From NCBI GenBank assembly GCA_003674045.1, contig PENC01000003.1:372001-436000 (forward strand): DNA of 64,000 bases, read 5' to 3'. Below are positions 42,375-52,858 of this stretch, in pieces. The position numbers and the translations under genes are program-made. The notes under the pieces were generated by a model. That model saw nothing but the letters and a program-made list of their open reading frames with translations. It was not told where the DNA came from and did not search any database. How positions within the stretch are numbered: position 1 is the first letter of the stretch; each line of letters begins with the position of its first letter. Source of the stretch: Streptomyces griseocarneus (GTDB lineage Bacteria; Actinomycetota; Actinomycetes; Streptomycetales; Streptomycetaceae).

Positions 42375-43160
42375 ATGTCATTGCCCACACAGCCGTCGGA
42401 CAACGGAACCGGGCCCGGTCGGCTGAGCGGCCGGGTCGCCCTGGTGACCGGCGGCGCCTCCGGGATCGGCGCGGCGTGCGCGGGGCGGCTGGCGGAGGAA
42501 GGCGCCGTCGTGGTGGTCGCCGACCTCGACGAAATCGGCGCGAACCGGGTGGCCGAGGAGATCGCCACGGCGGGCGGCGACGCCCTGCCCCGCCGGATCG
42601 ACGTGACCGACCCGGACAGCGTCGCCCGCGTCGTCTCGGAGGCGGCCGGTCTGGACGGCGGCCTGCGGATCGCGGTCAACAGTGCCGGGATCAACGGCCC
42701 CCTCGCCCCGCTCGACCGACTCGCGCCCGACGACTTCGACGCCGTGATGAGAGTGAACCTCCACGGCGTCTTCCACGCGATGCGCTGCGAACTCCCCGCG
42801 ATGGCCGACAGCGGCGGTGTCATCGTCAACATCGCCTCCATAGCGGCACATTCGGGCTTCACCGGCCACGCCGCCTATGCCGCCGCCAAGCAGGGCGTTC
42901 TCGCCCTGACCCGCACCGCGGCCCGCGAGTACGCAGGACAGGGCGTACGGGTCCTGTCGGTGTCACCGGGCCTCGTCGACACCCCCATGGCCGCCGCTCT
43001 TCCGCCCGGCGCGGCCGACGGCCTTCTCGCCTCCGTCCCCCTGCGGCGCCCCGCCCGGGCGGCCGAGGTCGCCGCGCTCGTGGCGTTCCTGGCCTCCGAC
43101 GACGCCGCGTACCTGACGGGCAGCGACCATGTGATCGACGGAGGTTACCTCGCCAAGTAG
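42375..43160 (+). CDS. Short-chain dehydrogenase of the terpene cluster
   Basis: A 261-residue SDR with TGGASGIG, VNSAG (an NNAG variant), ASIAAHSGFTG with the catalytic Ser, and YAAAK. ADLDE at the end of strand 2 places an Asp where NAD(H) is preferred. The GGYLA end is typical. It follows the P450 by 27 bases with a CAGGAG site and would oxidise the alcohol introduced by the P450 to a ketone; this order of reactions is inferred from gene order. Confidence 0.92.
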   Translation: MSLPTQPSDNGTGPGRLSGRVALVTGGASGIGAACAGRLAEEGAVVVVADLDEIGANRVAEEIATAGGDALPRRIDVTDPDSVARVVSEAAGLDGGLRIAVNSAGINGPLAPLDRLAPDDFDAVMRVNLHGVFHAMRCELPAMADSGGVIVNIASIAAHSGFTGHAAYAAAKQGVLALTRTAAREYAGQGVRVLSVSPGLVDTPMAAALPPGAADGLLASVPLRRPARAAEVAALVAFLASDDAAYLTGSDHVIDGGYLAK

Positions 43161-43217
43161 CGGACCATGCGATGCCTGCGGGCCGAGTGGCGCCCGGCGC
43201 AGCACGCGGCGGCCTTT

Positions 43218-43700
43218 TCAGGGCCGGCCGGATGTGTCCAGGCGTTCCGTCGGGCCGCCGAACGGCAGGACGAGGGTCCGTGTCGCCAGCAGCCAGGTTC
43301 CGTCGGTCTTGCGGAAGGTGTCCTCGTAGTGGCCGATGTTCGCGGGCAGCCGGGGCGGGATCAGCGCACCGTCGGTATGGCCGTCGACCCGGTAGGTCGT
43401 GAAATAGGTGGTCGCCGCGGCGGTGTGCGGTGAATCGACGGTGACCAGGATGTTCGTGCACATCCTTCGGGACAGGCGGTCCGCCGGCCGGGAACCGAAG
43501 TACGCGCGCAGCGCGTCCCGCCCCTCGATGCGGCGGCCGCCGTACGGCCATTCCCAGATCCCGTCGGGAGTGAAGAGGTCGGACACCGTGCCCGGATCGC
43601 CGAGGTCGAGTCTTCGCACGAGCTCCAGGATCACCTGCTCGCAGGCGCGTTCCGCGAGGAGACGTTCCACAGGTTCAAGATCTTGAGTAGTCATCTCCAC
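43218..43700 (-). CDS. SnoaL-like (NTF2-fold) protein
   Basis: A 160-residue protein with the SnoaL/NTF2 pattern: EQVILELVRRLDLGD, VSDLFTPDGIWEWPYGG, IEGRDALRAYF, then DTFRKTDGTWLLATRTL. Family members are small cone-shaped barrels acting as cyclases, isomerases, hydroxylases or dehydratases in natural product pathways. GTG 43700 has GAGGGG at good distance. It converges on the terpene cluster and may belong to it. Confidence 0.85.
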   Translation of the reverse strand: MEMTTQDLEPVERLLAERACEQVILELVRRLDLGDPGTVSDLFTPDGIWEWPYGGRRIEGRDALRAYFGSRPADRLSRRMCTNILVTVDSPHTAAATTYFTTYRVDGHTDGALIPPRLPANIGHYEDTFRKTDGTWLLATRTLVLPFGGPTERLDTSGRP

Positions 43701-43948
43701 GTCCTACCCCTCACAACTGCCCGCACGCGATGTGTTTTCGGCGTAGGGCGAAAGTCCCAGCCGAAGATCCGTACGGCGGTGGTGCCGGGCCGCGGCCGGC
43801 GGCCGGGAGGGTGGTGATCCTTCGATATCCGCCGGAACCGCCCCCGGGAGGCCCCCTTGGAGCCCTCGTCCAGCCATCGACCGGCCGCCCCCGATACGGC
43901 GGGGCCTGCGGCTGATGGAGGAGGCCTTCGGGTTCTTCTTCGACGCCG

Positions 43949-44131
43949 GGCAACACCCCGCACCCGGGCAAGGACCTCGACCTGATGATGATGACCGCCC
44001 TCGGCGGCAGCAGCCGCGGTCCCGCCGGACTCGACACCCTCTTCGCCCGCTCCGGACTGCGTCGCATCCGCACGCTGCCCATGCCCGGCTTCGCCTCGAT
44101 CGTGGAGGCGGCGGCCACGGACCGAACCGGG
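43949..44131 (+). pseudogene. O-methyltransferase C-terminal relic
   Basis: The frame reads GNTPHPGKDLDLMMMTALGG, then LFARSGLRRIRTLPMPGF and SIVEAA. This matches the C-terminus of the intact O-methyltransferase at 44.7-45.8 kb (GNEPHGGKTLDLMMMASLVG, LSIVEGVAA) but on the other strand. The SAM-binding and dimerisation parts are missing and there is no start. It runs without a stop into the GNAT gene in the same frame. Confidence 0.75.
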
Positions 44132-44167
44132 GCCGCAGGCGGGGGCACCGCGCGTATGCTGCGGCGA

Positions 44168-44653
44168 ATGGAGATCCGCAGTGCTTCCGACGAGGACTGG
44201 CCGAACGTCTACCCGTTCTATTCGGTGATCATGGCCGAGGGCAGGACGTACGCGTACCCCGAGGCACAGACGCTCGGGGAAGCGCGGGCGTGGTGGATGG
44301 AGCAGCCGCCGGGCCGCACCGTGGTCGCCGTGGAGGACGGCGCGATCGTGGGCTCGGCGAAGATGGGGCCGAACCGGCCCGGTCGCGGCTCGCACATCGG
44401 CACGGCCTCGTTCCTGGTCGACCCGGCGCACCAGGGCAAGGGCATCGGGCGGGCGCTCGGTGAGCACGTCATCGAGTGGAGCCGCGCGGAGGGCTTCCAC
44501 GGGATCACGTTCAACGCGGTCGTGGAGACCAACGGCCCGGCGGTGCACCTGTGGACGTCGCTGGGTTTCGAGGTGATCGGCACCGTGCCGGACGCCTTCG
44601 ACCACCCCGAGCACGGCCTGGTCGGGCTGCACGTGATGTACCGCCGCCTCTGA
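44168..44653 (+). CDS. GNAT family N-acetyltransferase
   Basis: A 161-residue acyltransferase: MEIRSASDEDW start, beta-strand TVVAVEDGAIVGSAKM, acetyl-CoA loop VDPAHQGKGIGRAL (the Q/RxxGxG/A motif) and a C-terminal AVHLWTSLGFEVIGTV strand. It transfers an acetyl group to an amine of an unknown substrate. ATG 44168 was chosen as the family start; the open frame extends upstream only because the methyltransferase relic lies in the same frame. Confidence 0.88.
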   Translation: MEIRSASDEDWPNVYPFYSVIMAEGRTYAYPEAQTLGEARAWWMEQPPGRTVVAVEDGAIVGSAKMGPNRPGRGSHIGTASFLVDPAHQGKGIGRALGEHVIEWSRAEGFHGITFNAVVETNGPAVHLWTSLGFEVIGTVPDAFDHPEHGLVGLHVMYRRL

Positions 44654-44697
44654 CTGCCCGGTTCCGCGCAATCGACGAAGGAGCCGAGGCCGCGCGG

Positions 44698-45753
<1,056 letters not shown>

Positions 45754-45910
45754 GAGGGCTCCTCCTTGGAGGCGGGCAGGCGGTTGTGGCCGACCAGATC
45801 ACGCCTGAGCCGGGACGCGCCAGGTCTTATCGGGGGTGATGCGCGGTTTCCGGTCAGGGGTGTGCGTTTGAAGTCGAGTACGGCCCGGCGCACAGCCTCC
45901 CGGCGGCCCT

Positions 45911-47338
45911 CTACTGCGCGATCCGCGGATGCCGCCGCCAGGTACCGGTCGCGGCCTCCAGCGCGGCCGCCATCCGCAGTACTCCCGGATCGTCGCCCTG
46001 ACGGCCGATGACCTGCAGCCCGGTGGGGAGGCCTTCGGATGTGAAGCCGAAGGGCACCGACACCGCCGGGAGACCGGCGAGCGTGACGCGTGAGCAGATG
46101 CGCATCCACTCCCGGTAGGAGGTCTGTTCCACTCCGGCCACCCGCTCCGGCCAGTGCTGGTGCACGTCGAACGGCGGCACTTGCGTGACCGGGGCGACCA
46201 GGAAGCGGTGGTCGTCGAAGAACGCGTACATCCGGTCGTACACCTGCGAGCGCAGCAGCTCCGCGCGGCCCAGGTCGTCGATCGTGAGGGCGAACCCCTG
46301 CTCGATCTCCCAGGACGTCTCGTCGTTGAAGTCCTGGGGACGCTCCTCGTAGAGCTGCTTGTACGCCTGCCGGTAGTAGGCGGCGCGCAGGATCGAGAAG
46401 GCTTCGTCGGCGCCGCTGAAGTCCGGTTCGCGCTCTTCGAGCCGGCAGCCCAGGTCCTCGAGGACCCGCGCGGCGGGTGCGAGCGTCTCGGTGATCCGCG
46501 CGTCGACGGGCAGTCCGTCGAGCGTGGTGGACCAGGCGACCCGTGTCCCGGCCATGTCGCACTCCAGCGGCTGGGTGAAGTCGACGACGGGCGCGTTGAG
46601 CGCGGCGCGGTGGTCCGGGCGGGTGATGACCTGCATCTGCAACGCGACGTCGCCGACGGTCCGCGCCATGGCTCCGTATGTCGCGAGCGTGAAGTGGGTC
46701 TGGGGGGAGGGCCATGCCGGTACCCGTCCGATGGACGGCCGGAGCCCGACGACGTTGCAGAACGAGGCCGGATTGCGCAGCGAACCGGCCATGTCGGAGC
46801 CATCGGCGATCGGTGCCATGCCACAAGCCAGCGCCACGGCCGCGCCCCCACTGGAACCACCGCACGTCACGCTGGTGTCGTACGGATTCCTGGTGACCCC
46901 GAACACCCGGTTGTACGTCTGCGAGCCCGTGCCGAATTCGGGTGTGTTGGTCTTGCCCATGGTCACCGCCCCGGCGTCGATCAGGCGCTGTACCACCAGG
47001 GTGTTGTGGGCGGGCACGTCCTCCTGGAAGATCGGCGAACCCTGTGTGGTGCGGATGCCCTTGGTCGCGGCGAGGTCCTTGTGCAGCACCGGCAGGCCGT
47101 GCAGCGGTCCCAGCCTCACCCCGCGAGCGATGGACGCGTCGGCCCGTGCCGCCATCTCCCGTGCGTGCTCCGGGACGAGGGTCACCACGGCGTTGACCGT
47201 CGGATTGACCCGCTCGATCTGCTCGAGGTGGGCTTCCAGGACCTCCCGCGCGGAGACCTGACGCGTCACCATCAGCAGGACGAGCTCACGTGCCGTCCTG
47301 AAGACCAGGTCCTGGTCCGGCGCGATCTCGGGGGACAT
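45911..47338 (-). CDS. Amidase signature enzyme
   Basis: A 475-residue amidase with the Ser-cisSer-Lys triad: Lys in GLPVLHKD, cis-Ser in CGGSSGG and the nucleophile in DMAGSLRNPAS. It hydrolyses a small amide or may catalyse amide exchange. ATG 47338 follows the PPOX gene by 27 bases. With the neighbouring O-methyltransferase it forms a small tailoring operon; its substrate is unknown. Confidence 0.92.
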   Translation of the reverse strand: MSPEIAPDQDLVFRTARELVLLMVTRQVSAREVLEAHLEQIERVNPTVNAVVTLVPEHAREMAARADASIARGVRLGPLHGLPVLHKDLAATKGIRTTQGSPIFQEDVPAHNTLVVQRLIDAGAVTMGKTNTPEFGTGSQTYNRVFGVTRNPYDTSVTCGGSSGGAAVALACGMAPIADGSDMAGSLRNPASFCNVVGLRPSIGRVPAWPSPQTHFTLATYGAMARTVGDVALQMQVITRPDHRAALNAPVVDFTQPLECDMAGTRVAWSTTLDGLPVDARITETLAPAARVLEDLGCRLEEREPDFSGADEAFSILRAAYYRQAYKQLYEERPQDFNDETSWEIEQGFALTIDDLGRAELLRSQVYDRMYAFFDDHRFLVAPVTQVPPFDVHQHWPERVAGVEQTSYREWMRICSRVTLAGLPAVSVPFGFTSEGLPTGLQVIGRQGDDPGVLRMAAALEAATGTWRRHPRIAQ

Positions 47339-47365
47339 GGCTGATCTCCTGTATGTATCGGGGGA

Positions 47366-47794
47366 TCAGTCCCGCGTGGGTGCCGACAGGTCGGCGGACA
47401 GCCAGCGGCGCGGGCGCATGCGGACCGTGACCATCTCCGTGAAGACTTCCATGGCGTTCTTGACGTACGGGTCCACCTGCTCGCCCGGCAGGTATCGGGC
47501 CGCCATCGCCCGGAGTTCCGCGCCCGTGGTCGTCTCGGTGAGCACCACCTCGCCCTCGACCGATACGTAGCGGGGGCCGTGGTCGGCCATCATCGAGAAG
47601 CGGCCCGCGGCCTGGATGAGGGCGAACTTCCGGGAAGAGCGTTCGGTGACGATCCACACCTCGCCGCCCGGCTCGTACCCGTACCAGATGGGCACGGTCA
47701 CCGGGGCCCGGTCCGGGCGCCCCGAGGCCACCGACAGAGCACCGATGTGCGGCTCGGCCAGGAACGCCTCGCGTTCTTCGACGGTCAGCGGCAT
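47366..47794 (-). CDS. PPOX-fold flavin or F420-binding protein (paralogue)
   Basis: A 142-residue split-barrel protein with VTVPIWYGYEPGGE, AAGRFSMMAD and RYVSVEGEV. It aligns along its length with the PPOX protein at 4.9-5.5 kb (EERE.FLA.P.IG.L, R.RPRRW near the end) but lacks the low-complexity tail. ATG 47794 has AGAGGTGA. It is the first gene of the PPOX-amidase-methyltransferase operon, divergent from the MMPL operon. Confidence 0.85.
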   Translation of the reverse strand: MPLTVEEREAFLAEPHIGALSVASGRPDRAPVTVPIWYGYEPGGEVWIVTERSSRKFALIQAAGRFSMMADHGPRYVSVEGEVVLTETTTGAELRAMAARYLPGEQVDPYVKNAMEVFTEMVTVRMRPRRWLSADLSAPTRD

Positions 47795-48069
47795 GCGATC
47801 ACCTCTTGAGCAGGGATGGCGTGGGGAGGAAGCACCCGTCACGGGCACGGGCACGAGGCTCCCACGAAGAAACCGTTCTCACCAGGGCGAGATCACGCCC
47901 GTGTGGGCAACGGCCCTGCCGGGAGCGGTCGGGCGGTTTCCTGCTTCGAACCCGGCGGTTTTCGTGGGATGGCGCGGGGGATGCATAGCCCGCACGGCAT
48001 CGGGTGGGCCGGGTGCGCCCATACGAAGGTGTGTGCGGAATTTCTGTCCGTGGCCGTCCCCCGAGGAGC

Positions 48070-50226
48070 GTGAGGGACCTGTTCATCTGGTGGGGGCGGA
48101 CGGTCGCGAGGGTCCGATGGCTGGTGCTGGTGGCGGCTTCGGGAGTTGCCATCATCGGTCTCACGTGGGGAACCGGGGTGTTCGGCACGCTGGTCCACGG
48201 AGGATTCGAGGATCCGCACAGCGAGTCGGCGCGGGTGTGGCGGGAGCTCGCCGCGGGGCCCGGCGGCGATCGGCCCGATTTGCTGGTGCTCTACTCCAGC
48301 CGGGCATTCACCGTCGAGAGCCCGCAGTTCAGAATTCCTGTCACCGCCGCGCTGAGTACCCTGCGGCGGCATTCCGAAGTGGCCGGTGTGGTGTCGTATT
48401 ACGACTCGGGGAATTCCGCGCTGGTCTCCCGGAACCGGCATGCGACCTATGCCGCCGTCAGGCTCGGCGCACCCGATCAGGAGCGCAAGGTCCGCTCGTT
48501 CCTCGCTCTGCGCGACGAGACGGCAGCGCCCGGCGTGACGGCCCGGACCGGTGGTCCCGTCGCTTTCGACGCGGCCGCCGACGCCATGACCGGACACGAC
48601 GTCGAGCGCGCGGAATGGCTGGCCACACCTGTCGTACTGGTTCTGCTGATGTTCGTCTTCGGCGGCCTGGTCGCGGCCTGCGTACCGGTGCTGGTCGGTG
48701 CCTTCGCGGTGCTGGGCGCCCTGGCCGCCACACGGTTGCTGGCCACTGCCGTGGACATCTCGGTCTTCGCGGTCAACAGCATCGTCATGCTCGGCCTCGG
48801 CATGGCCATCGACTACTCGCTCTTGATGATCGGCCGCTTCCGCGATGAATTGAGGACCGGGCACGACCCGCGTCAGGCCATGGCGCGGACCATGGCCACC
48901 GCGGGGCGCACGGTGTTCGTCTCGGGGGTCACGGTCGTGCTCGCCCTGGCAGGACTGCTGGTCTTCCCGGAGGTCTTTCTCCGGTCGACGGCGCTCGGCG
49001 GCATGACGGCCGTCCTCATGGCCGTCGTCGGGGCGCTCACCCTCCTGCCGGGCGTCCTCCTGATCGTCGGCCGGCGTGTCGACGCGCTGCGCGTCCCCGT
49101 ACCGTATGCCGACGCCTCGAAAGGCAGCCGCCGCGGACTGCCCGGGCAAGGCGCCTGGGCCCGGCTGGCGCATGGTGTCATGCGTCATCCGGTGCGCCAT
49201 CTCTGCGCCGTCGTGGTGGTGCTCGCCGCGCTGACGCTGCCTTTTCTACATGTGAGGTTCGGCGGTGCCGATGAACGGGTCGTGCCCGCGGACACACCGG
49301 CCCGGGTGGTGTCGGAACGGATCGCCGCGGAGTTCCCGCGCGCGGGGGCCGCCGCGCCGATCGACGTCCTCGTCGACGGCGGCTCGGCCGCGCAGATCCG
49401 GAACGTGGCCGACCGCATCCGGGAAGTGCCCGGAGTCGCCGGAGCGACGGTGACGGCGGCCGGTGGCAGGAGCACGCATGTATCGGTCGGCTGTGCGGGG
49501 GAGGCGATCGGGGAACGAGCGCACAAGGCGGTCCGGGCCATTCGTGGCCTTCCTCTGCCGACGGGGGTCGCGGTACGCGTCGGGGGCCGGCCGGCGGAGG
49601 ACGTCGACCGGCTGGCCGACCTCGGCCGTCGCCTCCCCTGGATGGCCGCCGTCGTGGTGGCGGCGACCTCGGTGCTCTTCTTCCTCGCCTTCGGCTCGGT
49701 GGTGCTGCCGGTCAAGGCGGTGGCGATGAACCTGGTCTCGATCGGTGCTTCCTTCGGTGTGCTGGTGTGGGTCTTCCAGGACGGGCACCTCGCCGCCTGG
49801 CTCGGCTTCACCCCGACCGGCGTCCTCGAGCCGACCGTCCCCGTCCTCGTCTTCGCCGTGCTGTTCGGCCTGGCCACCGACTACGAGATCTTCCTGCTCG
49901 CCCGGGTCCGTGAGGCATGGGAGGCCACCGGCGACACCAGGATGTCCGTCGCCACCGGTCTGCAGCGCACCGGGGGAGTCATCACCGCCGCGGCACTGCT
50001 CCTGCTCGTGGTGGTGGCGGGGTTCACCACGGGCGACATCGTCTTCACCAAGCTGCTGGGGGTCGGCATGATCACGGCGGTCGTCGTGGACGCGACCCTG
50101 GTCCGGATGCTGCTGGCACCGGCGGCCATGCAGCTGCTGGGCCGCTGGAACTGGTGGGCGCCGGCCCCACTGGCCAGGGTGCACCGCCGTCTCGGCGTCC
50201 ACCGTTCCTGCCCGGAAGGGGCGTGA
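48070..50226 (+). CDS. MMPL/RND-type membrane transporter
   Basis: A 718-residue integral membrane protein with the 1+5 then 1+5 transmembrane layout of MmpL proteins and two large external domains. Both halves keep the Asp-Tyr proton relay pair (MAIDYSLLMIGRFRDE and GLATDYEIFLLARVRE). Family members export lipids, glycolipids or antibiotics. GTG 48070 is used; GAGGAG is close, and in-frame GTG codons upstream at 48004 and 48031 remain possible. It leads a four-gene operon in which every junction overlaps. Confidence 0.9.
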   Translation: MRDLFIWWGRTVARVRWLVLVAASGVAIIGLTWGTGVFGTLVHGGFEDPHSESARVWRELAAGPGGDRPDLLVLYSSRAFTVESPQFRIPVTAALSTLRRHSEVAGVVSYYDSGNSALVSRNRHATYAAVRLGAPDQERKVRSFLALRDETAAPGVTARTGGPVAFDAAADAMTGHDVERAEWLATPVVLVLLMFVFGGLVAACVPVLVGAFAVLGALAATRLLATAVDISVFAVNSIVMLGLGMAIDYSLLMIGRFRDELRTGHDPRQAMARTMATAGRTVFVSGVTVVLALAGLLVFPEVFLRSTALGGMTAVLMAVVGALTLLPGVLLIVGRRVDALRVPVPYADASKGSRRGLPGQGAWARLAHGVMRHPVRHLCAVVVVLAALTLPFLHVRFGGADERVVPADTPARVVSERIAAEFPRAGAAAPIDVLVDGGSAAQIRNVADRIREVPGVAGATVTAAGGRSTHVSVGCAGEAIGERAHKAVRAIRGLPLPTGVAVRVGGRPAEDVDRLADLGRRLPWMAAVVVAATSVLFFLAFGSVVLPVKAVAMNLVSIGASFGVLVWVFQDGHLAAWLGFTPTGVLEPTVPVLVFAVLFGLATDYEIFLLARVREAWEATGDTRMSVATGLQRTGGVITAAALLLLVVVAGFTTGDIVFTKLLGVGMITAVVVDATLVRMLLAPAAMQLLGRWNWWAPAPLARVHRRLGVHRSCPEGA

Positions 50227-51347
50227 CCGTGCGCATCGCGCAGTTGGCGAACTTCTACGGCCCGCGCAGCGGAGGCCTGCGTACCGCCCTGCACCACCTC
50301 GGGGCCGGGTATGCCGCACAGGGGCACGAGGTCGTGCTCGTGGTCCCCGGGCCTTCGTACACTGACGTGACGCTGCCCTCGGCGGTACGCCGGATCACCT
50401 TGCCGGCGCCGGGTCTCCCGGGGACCGGCGGCTATCGGGTGGCCGCCCCCTGGCGCGTACGGGCCCTGCTGGAGAGGCTGCGGCCGGACCACATCGAAGT
50501 GTCCGACCGGACGACGCTGCGAGGGATGGGCCGCTGGGCCCGGCGCAATCTGGTGTCGAGCGCGATGGTCTCCCACGAGCGGCTGGACCGGTCGCTTGGA
50601 CGGTTCCTCCCGCCGCCCGCGGCGGCGACCCGTGTCGCGAACTGGGCGAACCGGCGGACGGCCGCCAGTTTCGACACGGTGGTCTGCACCACGGCATTCG
50701 CCTGCGAGGAGTTCCACCGGATCGGCGCCGCGAACGTACGGCAAGTTCCGCTCGGGGTCGATCTCACCACGTTCGCCCCGGGGCGGCGTGACCCGCTGCT
50801 GCGCCGCGAACTGGCCGACGGCGCCGACGTCCTGCTCGTGTGCTGCGGGCGCCTCTCGGCCGAGAAACACGTCGAACGCGGCGTGGACGCGGTGGCCGGA
50901 CTGCGGGCGGCCGGACACCGGGTCCGGCTCGTCATCGCCGGGGACGGGCCACGGCGGAAGGCACTGGAGCGCCGGGCAGCGGGTCTGCCGGTCGTCTTCC
51001 TCGGCTTCCTGCACTCCAGGGCCGAGCTGGCCGCCCTGCTCGCGACAGCGGATGTGTCCCTGGTGCCCGGGCCGCACGAAACCTTCGGGCTGGCCGCCCT
51101 GGAGTCGCTGGCCTCGGGCACCCCGGTCGTGGCCTCGGCGTCCTCGGCCGTGCGGGAGATCGTGGGGCCCGGTTGCGGTGCGACCGTGGCCGACCGCGCG
51201 TCGGCCTACGTCGAGGCGGTCGGCGGCGTGCTCGCCTCGCCCGAACCGGAACGGCGGGCGGCGGCCCGGGCCAGGGCCGAGCACTTTCCCTGGCGGACGG
51301 CGGTCGCGGGCATGCTGGCCGGCCTGGACGACGACCGGACGCCATGA
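50223..51347 (+). CDS. GT4-family glycosyltransferase
   Basis: A 374-residue GT-B enzyme: N-terminal GPRSGGLRTAL donor/acceptor loop, GRLSAEKHVERG after the inter-domain region, and PHETFGLAALESLASGTPVV with the EX7E motif typical of retaining GT4 enzymes. It likely transfers mannose or another hexose from a nucleotide sugar to a lipid or sugar acceptor. GTG 50223 overlaps the MMPL stop (GTGA), linking synthesis and export. Confidence 0.9.
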   Translation: MTVRIAQLANFYGPRSGGLRTALHHLGAGYAAQGHEVVLVVPGPSYTDVTLPSAVRRITLPAPGLPGTGGYRVAAPWRVRALLERLRPDHIEVSDRTTLRGMGRWARRNLVSSAMVSHERLDRSLGRFLPPPAAATRVANWANRRTAASFDTVVCTTAFACEEFHRIGAANVRQVPLGVDLTTFAPGRRDPLLRRELADGADVLLVCCGRLSAEKHVERGVDAVAGLRAAGHRVRLVIAGDGPRRKALERRAAGLPVVFLGFLHSRAELAALLATADVSLVPGPHETFGLAALESLASGTPVVASASSAVREIVGPGCGATVADRASAYVEAVGGVLASPEPERRAAARARAEHFPWRTAVAGMLAGLDDDRTP

Positions 51348-52858
51348 GCTCCCTGCCGCCACCCGGTGCCCTGCCACGCGGGGTCCCGCCGGCCGCGGCC
51401 GACGGTCACGGGCGGTGGGTCGCCCTGGCGGTCGTGCTGGTCGCCTCGTTGATGGACCTGCTGGACGTGACGATCGTCAATGCCGCGATCCCCGGCATCC
51501 GGCGGGACCTGGGCGCCGGCTACGCGGCCGTCCAGTGGGTGACGGTCGACTACGCCCTGGCCTTCGCACTGCTGCTGATCACTGGTGGCCGACTCGGTGA
51601 CATCTTCGGCCGACGACGCCTGTTCCTGATCGGTATGGCCGGTTTCACGGCCGCTTCGGGGCTCTGCGGTATCGCGTGGAACGCCGACGTGCTGGTGTGG
51701 GCACGGCTGCTCCAGGGGACGATGGCGGCGCTGATGGTCCCTCAGGTGCTGGCCATCATCCATGTGTCCTTCGCGGCACACGAACGGGGCCGGGTCTACG
51801 GACGGTACGGCCTGGTCGTCGGAACGGCCGGGATCTGCGGGCCGGTTCTGGGCGGGATGCTGGTGGAGCGGAACCTGTTCGGTCTCGAATGGCGCCCGGT
51901 CTTCCTGGTCAACCTCCCGATCGGGCTGATCGGCCTGGTGCTGGCACGGCGTTACGTCCACGAGTCCAAGGCGCCGGGTGCGCTGCGGCTGGACCTCGTC
52001 GGTGTGGGGCTGGCCGCGCTCGGCCTGTTCGCGTTGATCTATCCACTGATCCACGGCCGCGACCGGGGCTGGCCCGTGCGGGATGTCGTCGTCATGGCCG
52101 CGTCGGTGCCGCTGCTCGCGCTGTTCGTCGTCTACGAGCGCTACAAGACCGGCAAGGACGGCTCGCCCCTGGTCGTCCTCTCCCTGTTCAGGGCCAGGAG
52201 CTTCGCCTCCGGTCTCGCCGTCCAGCTGACCTTCAGCGTGGCCATCGGCATTCTCTTCCTGCCGTGGACGCTCTATCTGCAGCTCGGGCTGGGCTGGGCA
52301 CCGCGGCGCGCGGGGCTGATGGGCATTCCCCTGGCCGTGGCGGTGGCGACCGCCGCCGGCCTGTCCCTCCAACTGCTGGTGCCGCGCTTCGGCCGGAGGG
52401 TGCTGCAAGCCGGCGTGCTGCTGATGATCACCGGACTCGCCTGCTTCACCTGGCAGATCGACCGACACGGCACCGACATGCACTACTGGTCGCTGGCACT
52501 GCCGCTGGCGCTGTGCGGGACCGGACTGGGGCTCGTGCTGGCGCCCTTGGCCGACATCGTCCTCACCGACGTCCCCCAGGCCGACGCCGGCTCCGCCTCC
52601 GGACTGATCAGTACGAATGTCCAGCTCGGCAACGCCTTCGGTGTCGCGCTGACCTCGGTGCTCTTCTTCGACGAGCTGGGCGGCAGGGCCGGTGCGGGCG
52701 GGCAGGACTTCTCCCGGGCGTTCCAGCACCTCCTGTACTGGGTCATCGGGGTCATGGCGGCCGTCTTCACCCTGATGTTCGCGCTGCCCAGACACGTACG
52801 GCGCCCTGAGCCCCACCACACCGCAGGAGCAGTCCACGACGGGGAGCCGGTGACGTGA
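51344..52858 (+). CDS. MFS transporter, DHA2 family
   Basis: A 504-residue transporter with about 14 hydrophobic segments. DHA2 marks are DLLDVTIVNAAIPGI in helix 1, GGRLGDIFGRRRLFLIG (motif A) and WRPVFLVNLPIGL. Members extrude drugs or export products using the proton gradient. ATG 51344 overlaps the glycosyltransferase stop (ATGA). Two unrelated exporters in one operon suggest product export plus a second, perhaps self-resistance, route. Confidence 0.92.
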   Translation: MSSLPPPGALPRGVPPAAADGHGRWVALAVVLVASLMDLLDVTIVNAAIPGIRRDLGAGYAAVQWVTVDYALAFALLLITGGRLGDIFGRRRLFLIGMAGFTAASGLCGIAWNADVLVWARLLQGTMAALMVPQVLAIIHVSFAAHERGRVYGRYGLVVGTAGICGPVLGGMLVERNLFGLEWRPVFLVNLPIGLIGLVLARRYVHESKAPGALRLDLVGVGLAALGLFALIYPLIHGRDRGWPVRDVVVMAASVPLLALFVVYERYKTGKDGSPLVVLSLFRARSFASGLAVQLTFSVAIGILFLPWTLYLQLGLGWAPRRAGLMGIPLAVAVATAAGLSLQLLVPRFGRRVLQAGVLLMITGLACFTWQIDRHGTDMHYWSLALPLALCGTGLGLVLAPLADIVLTDVPQADAGSASGLISTNVQLGNAFGVALTSVLFFDELGGRAGAGGQDFSRAFQHLLYWVIGVMAAVFTLMFALPRHVRRPEPHHTAGAVHDGEPVT

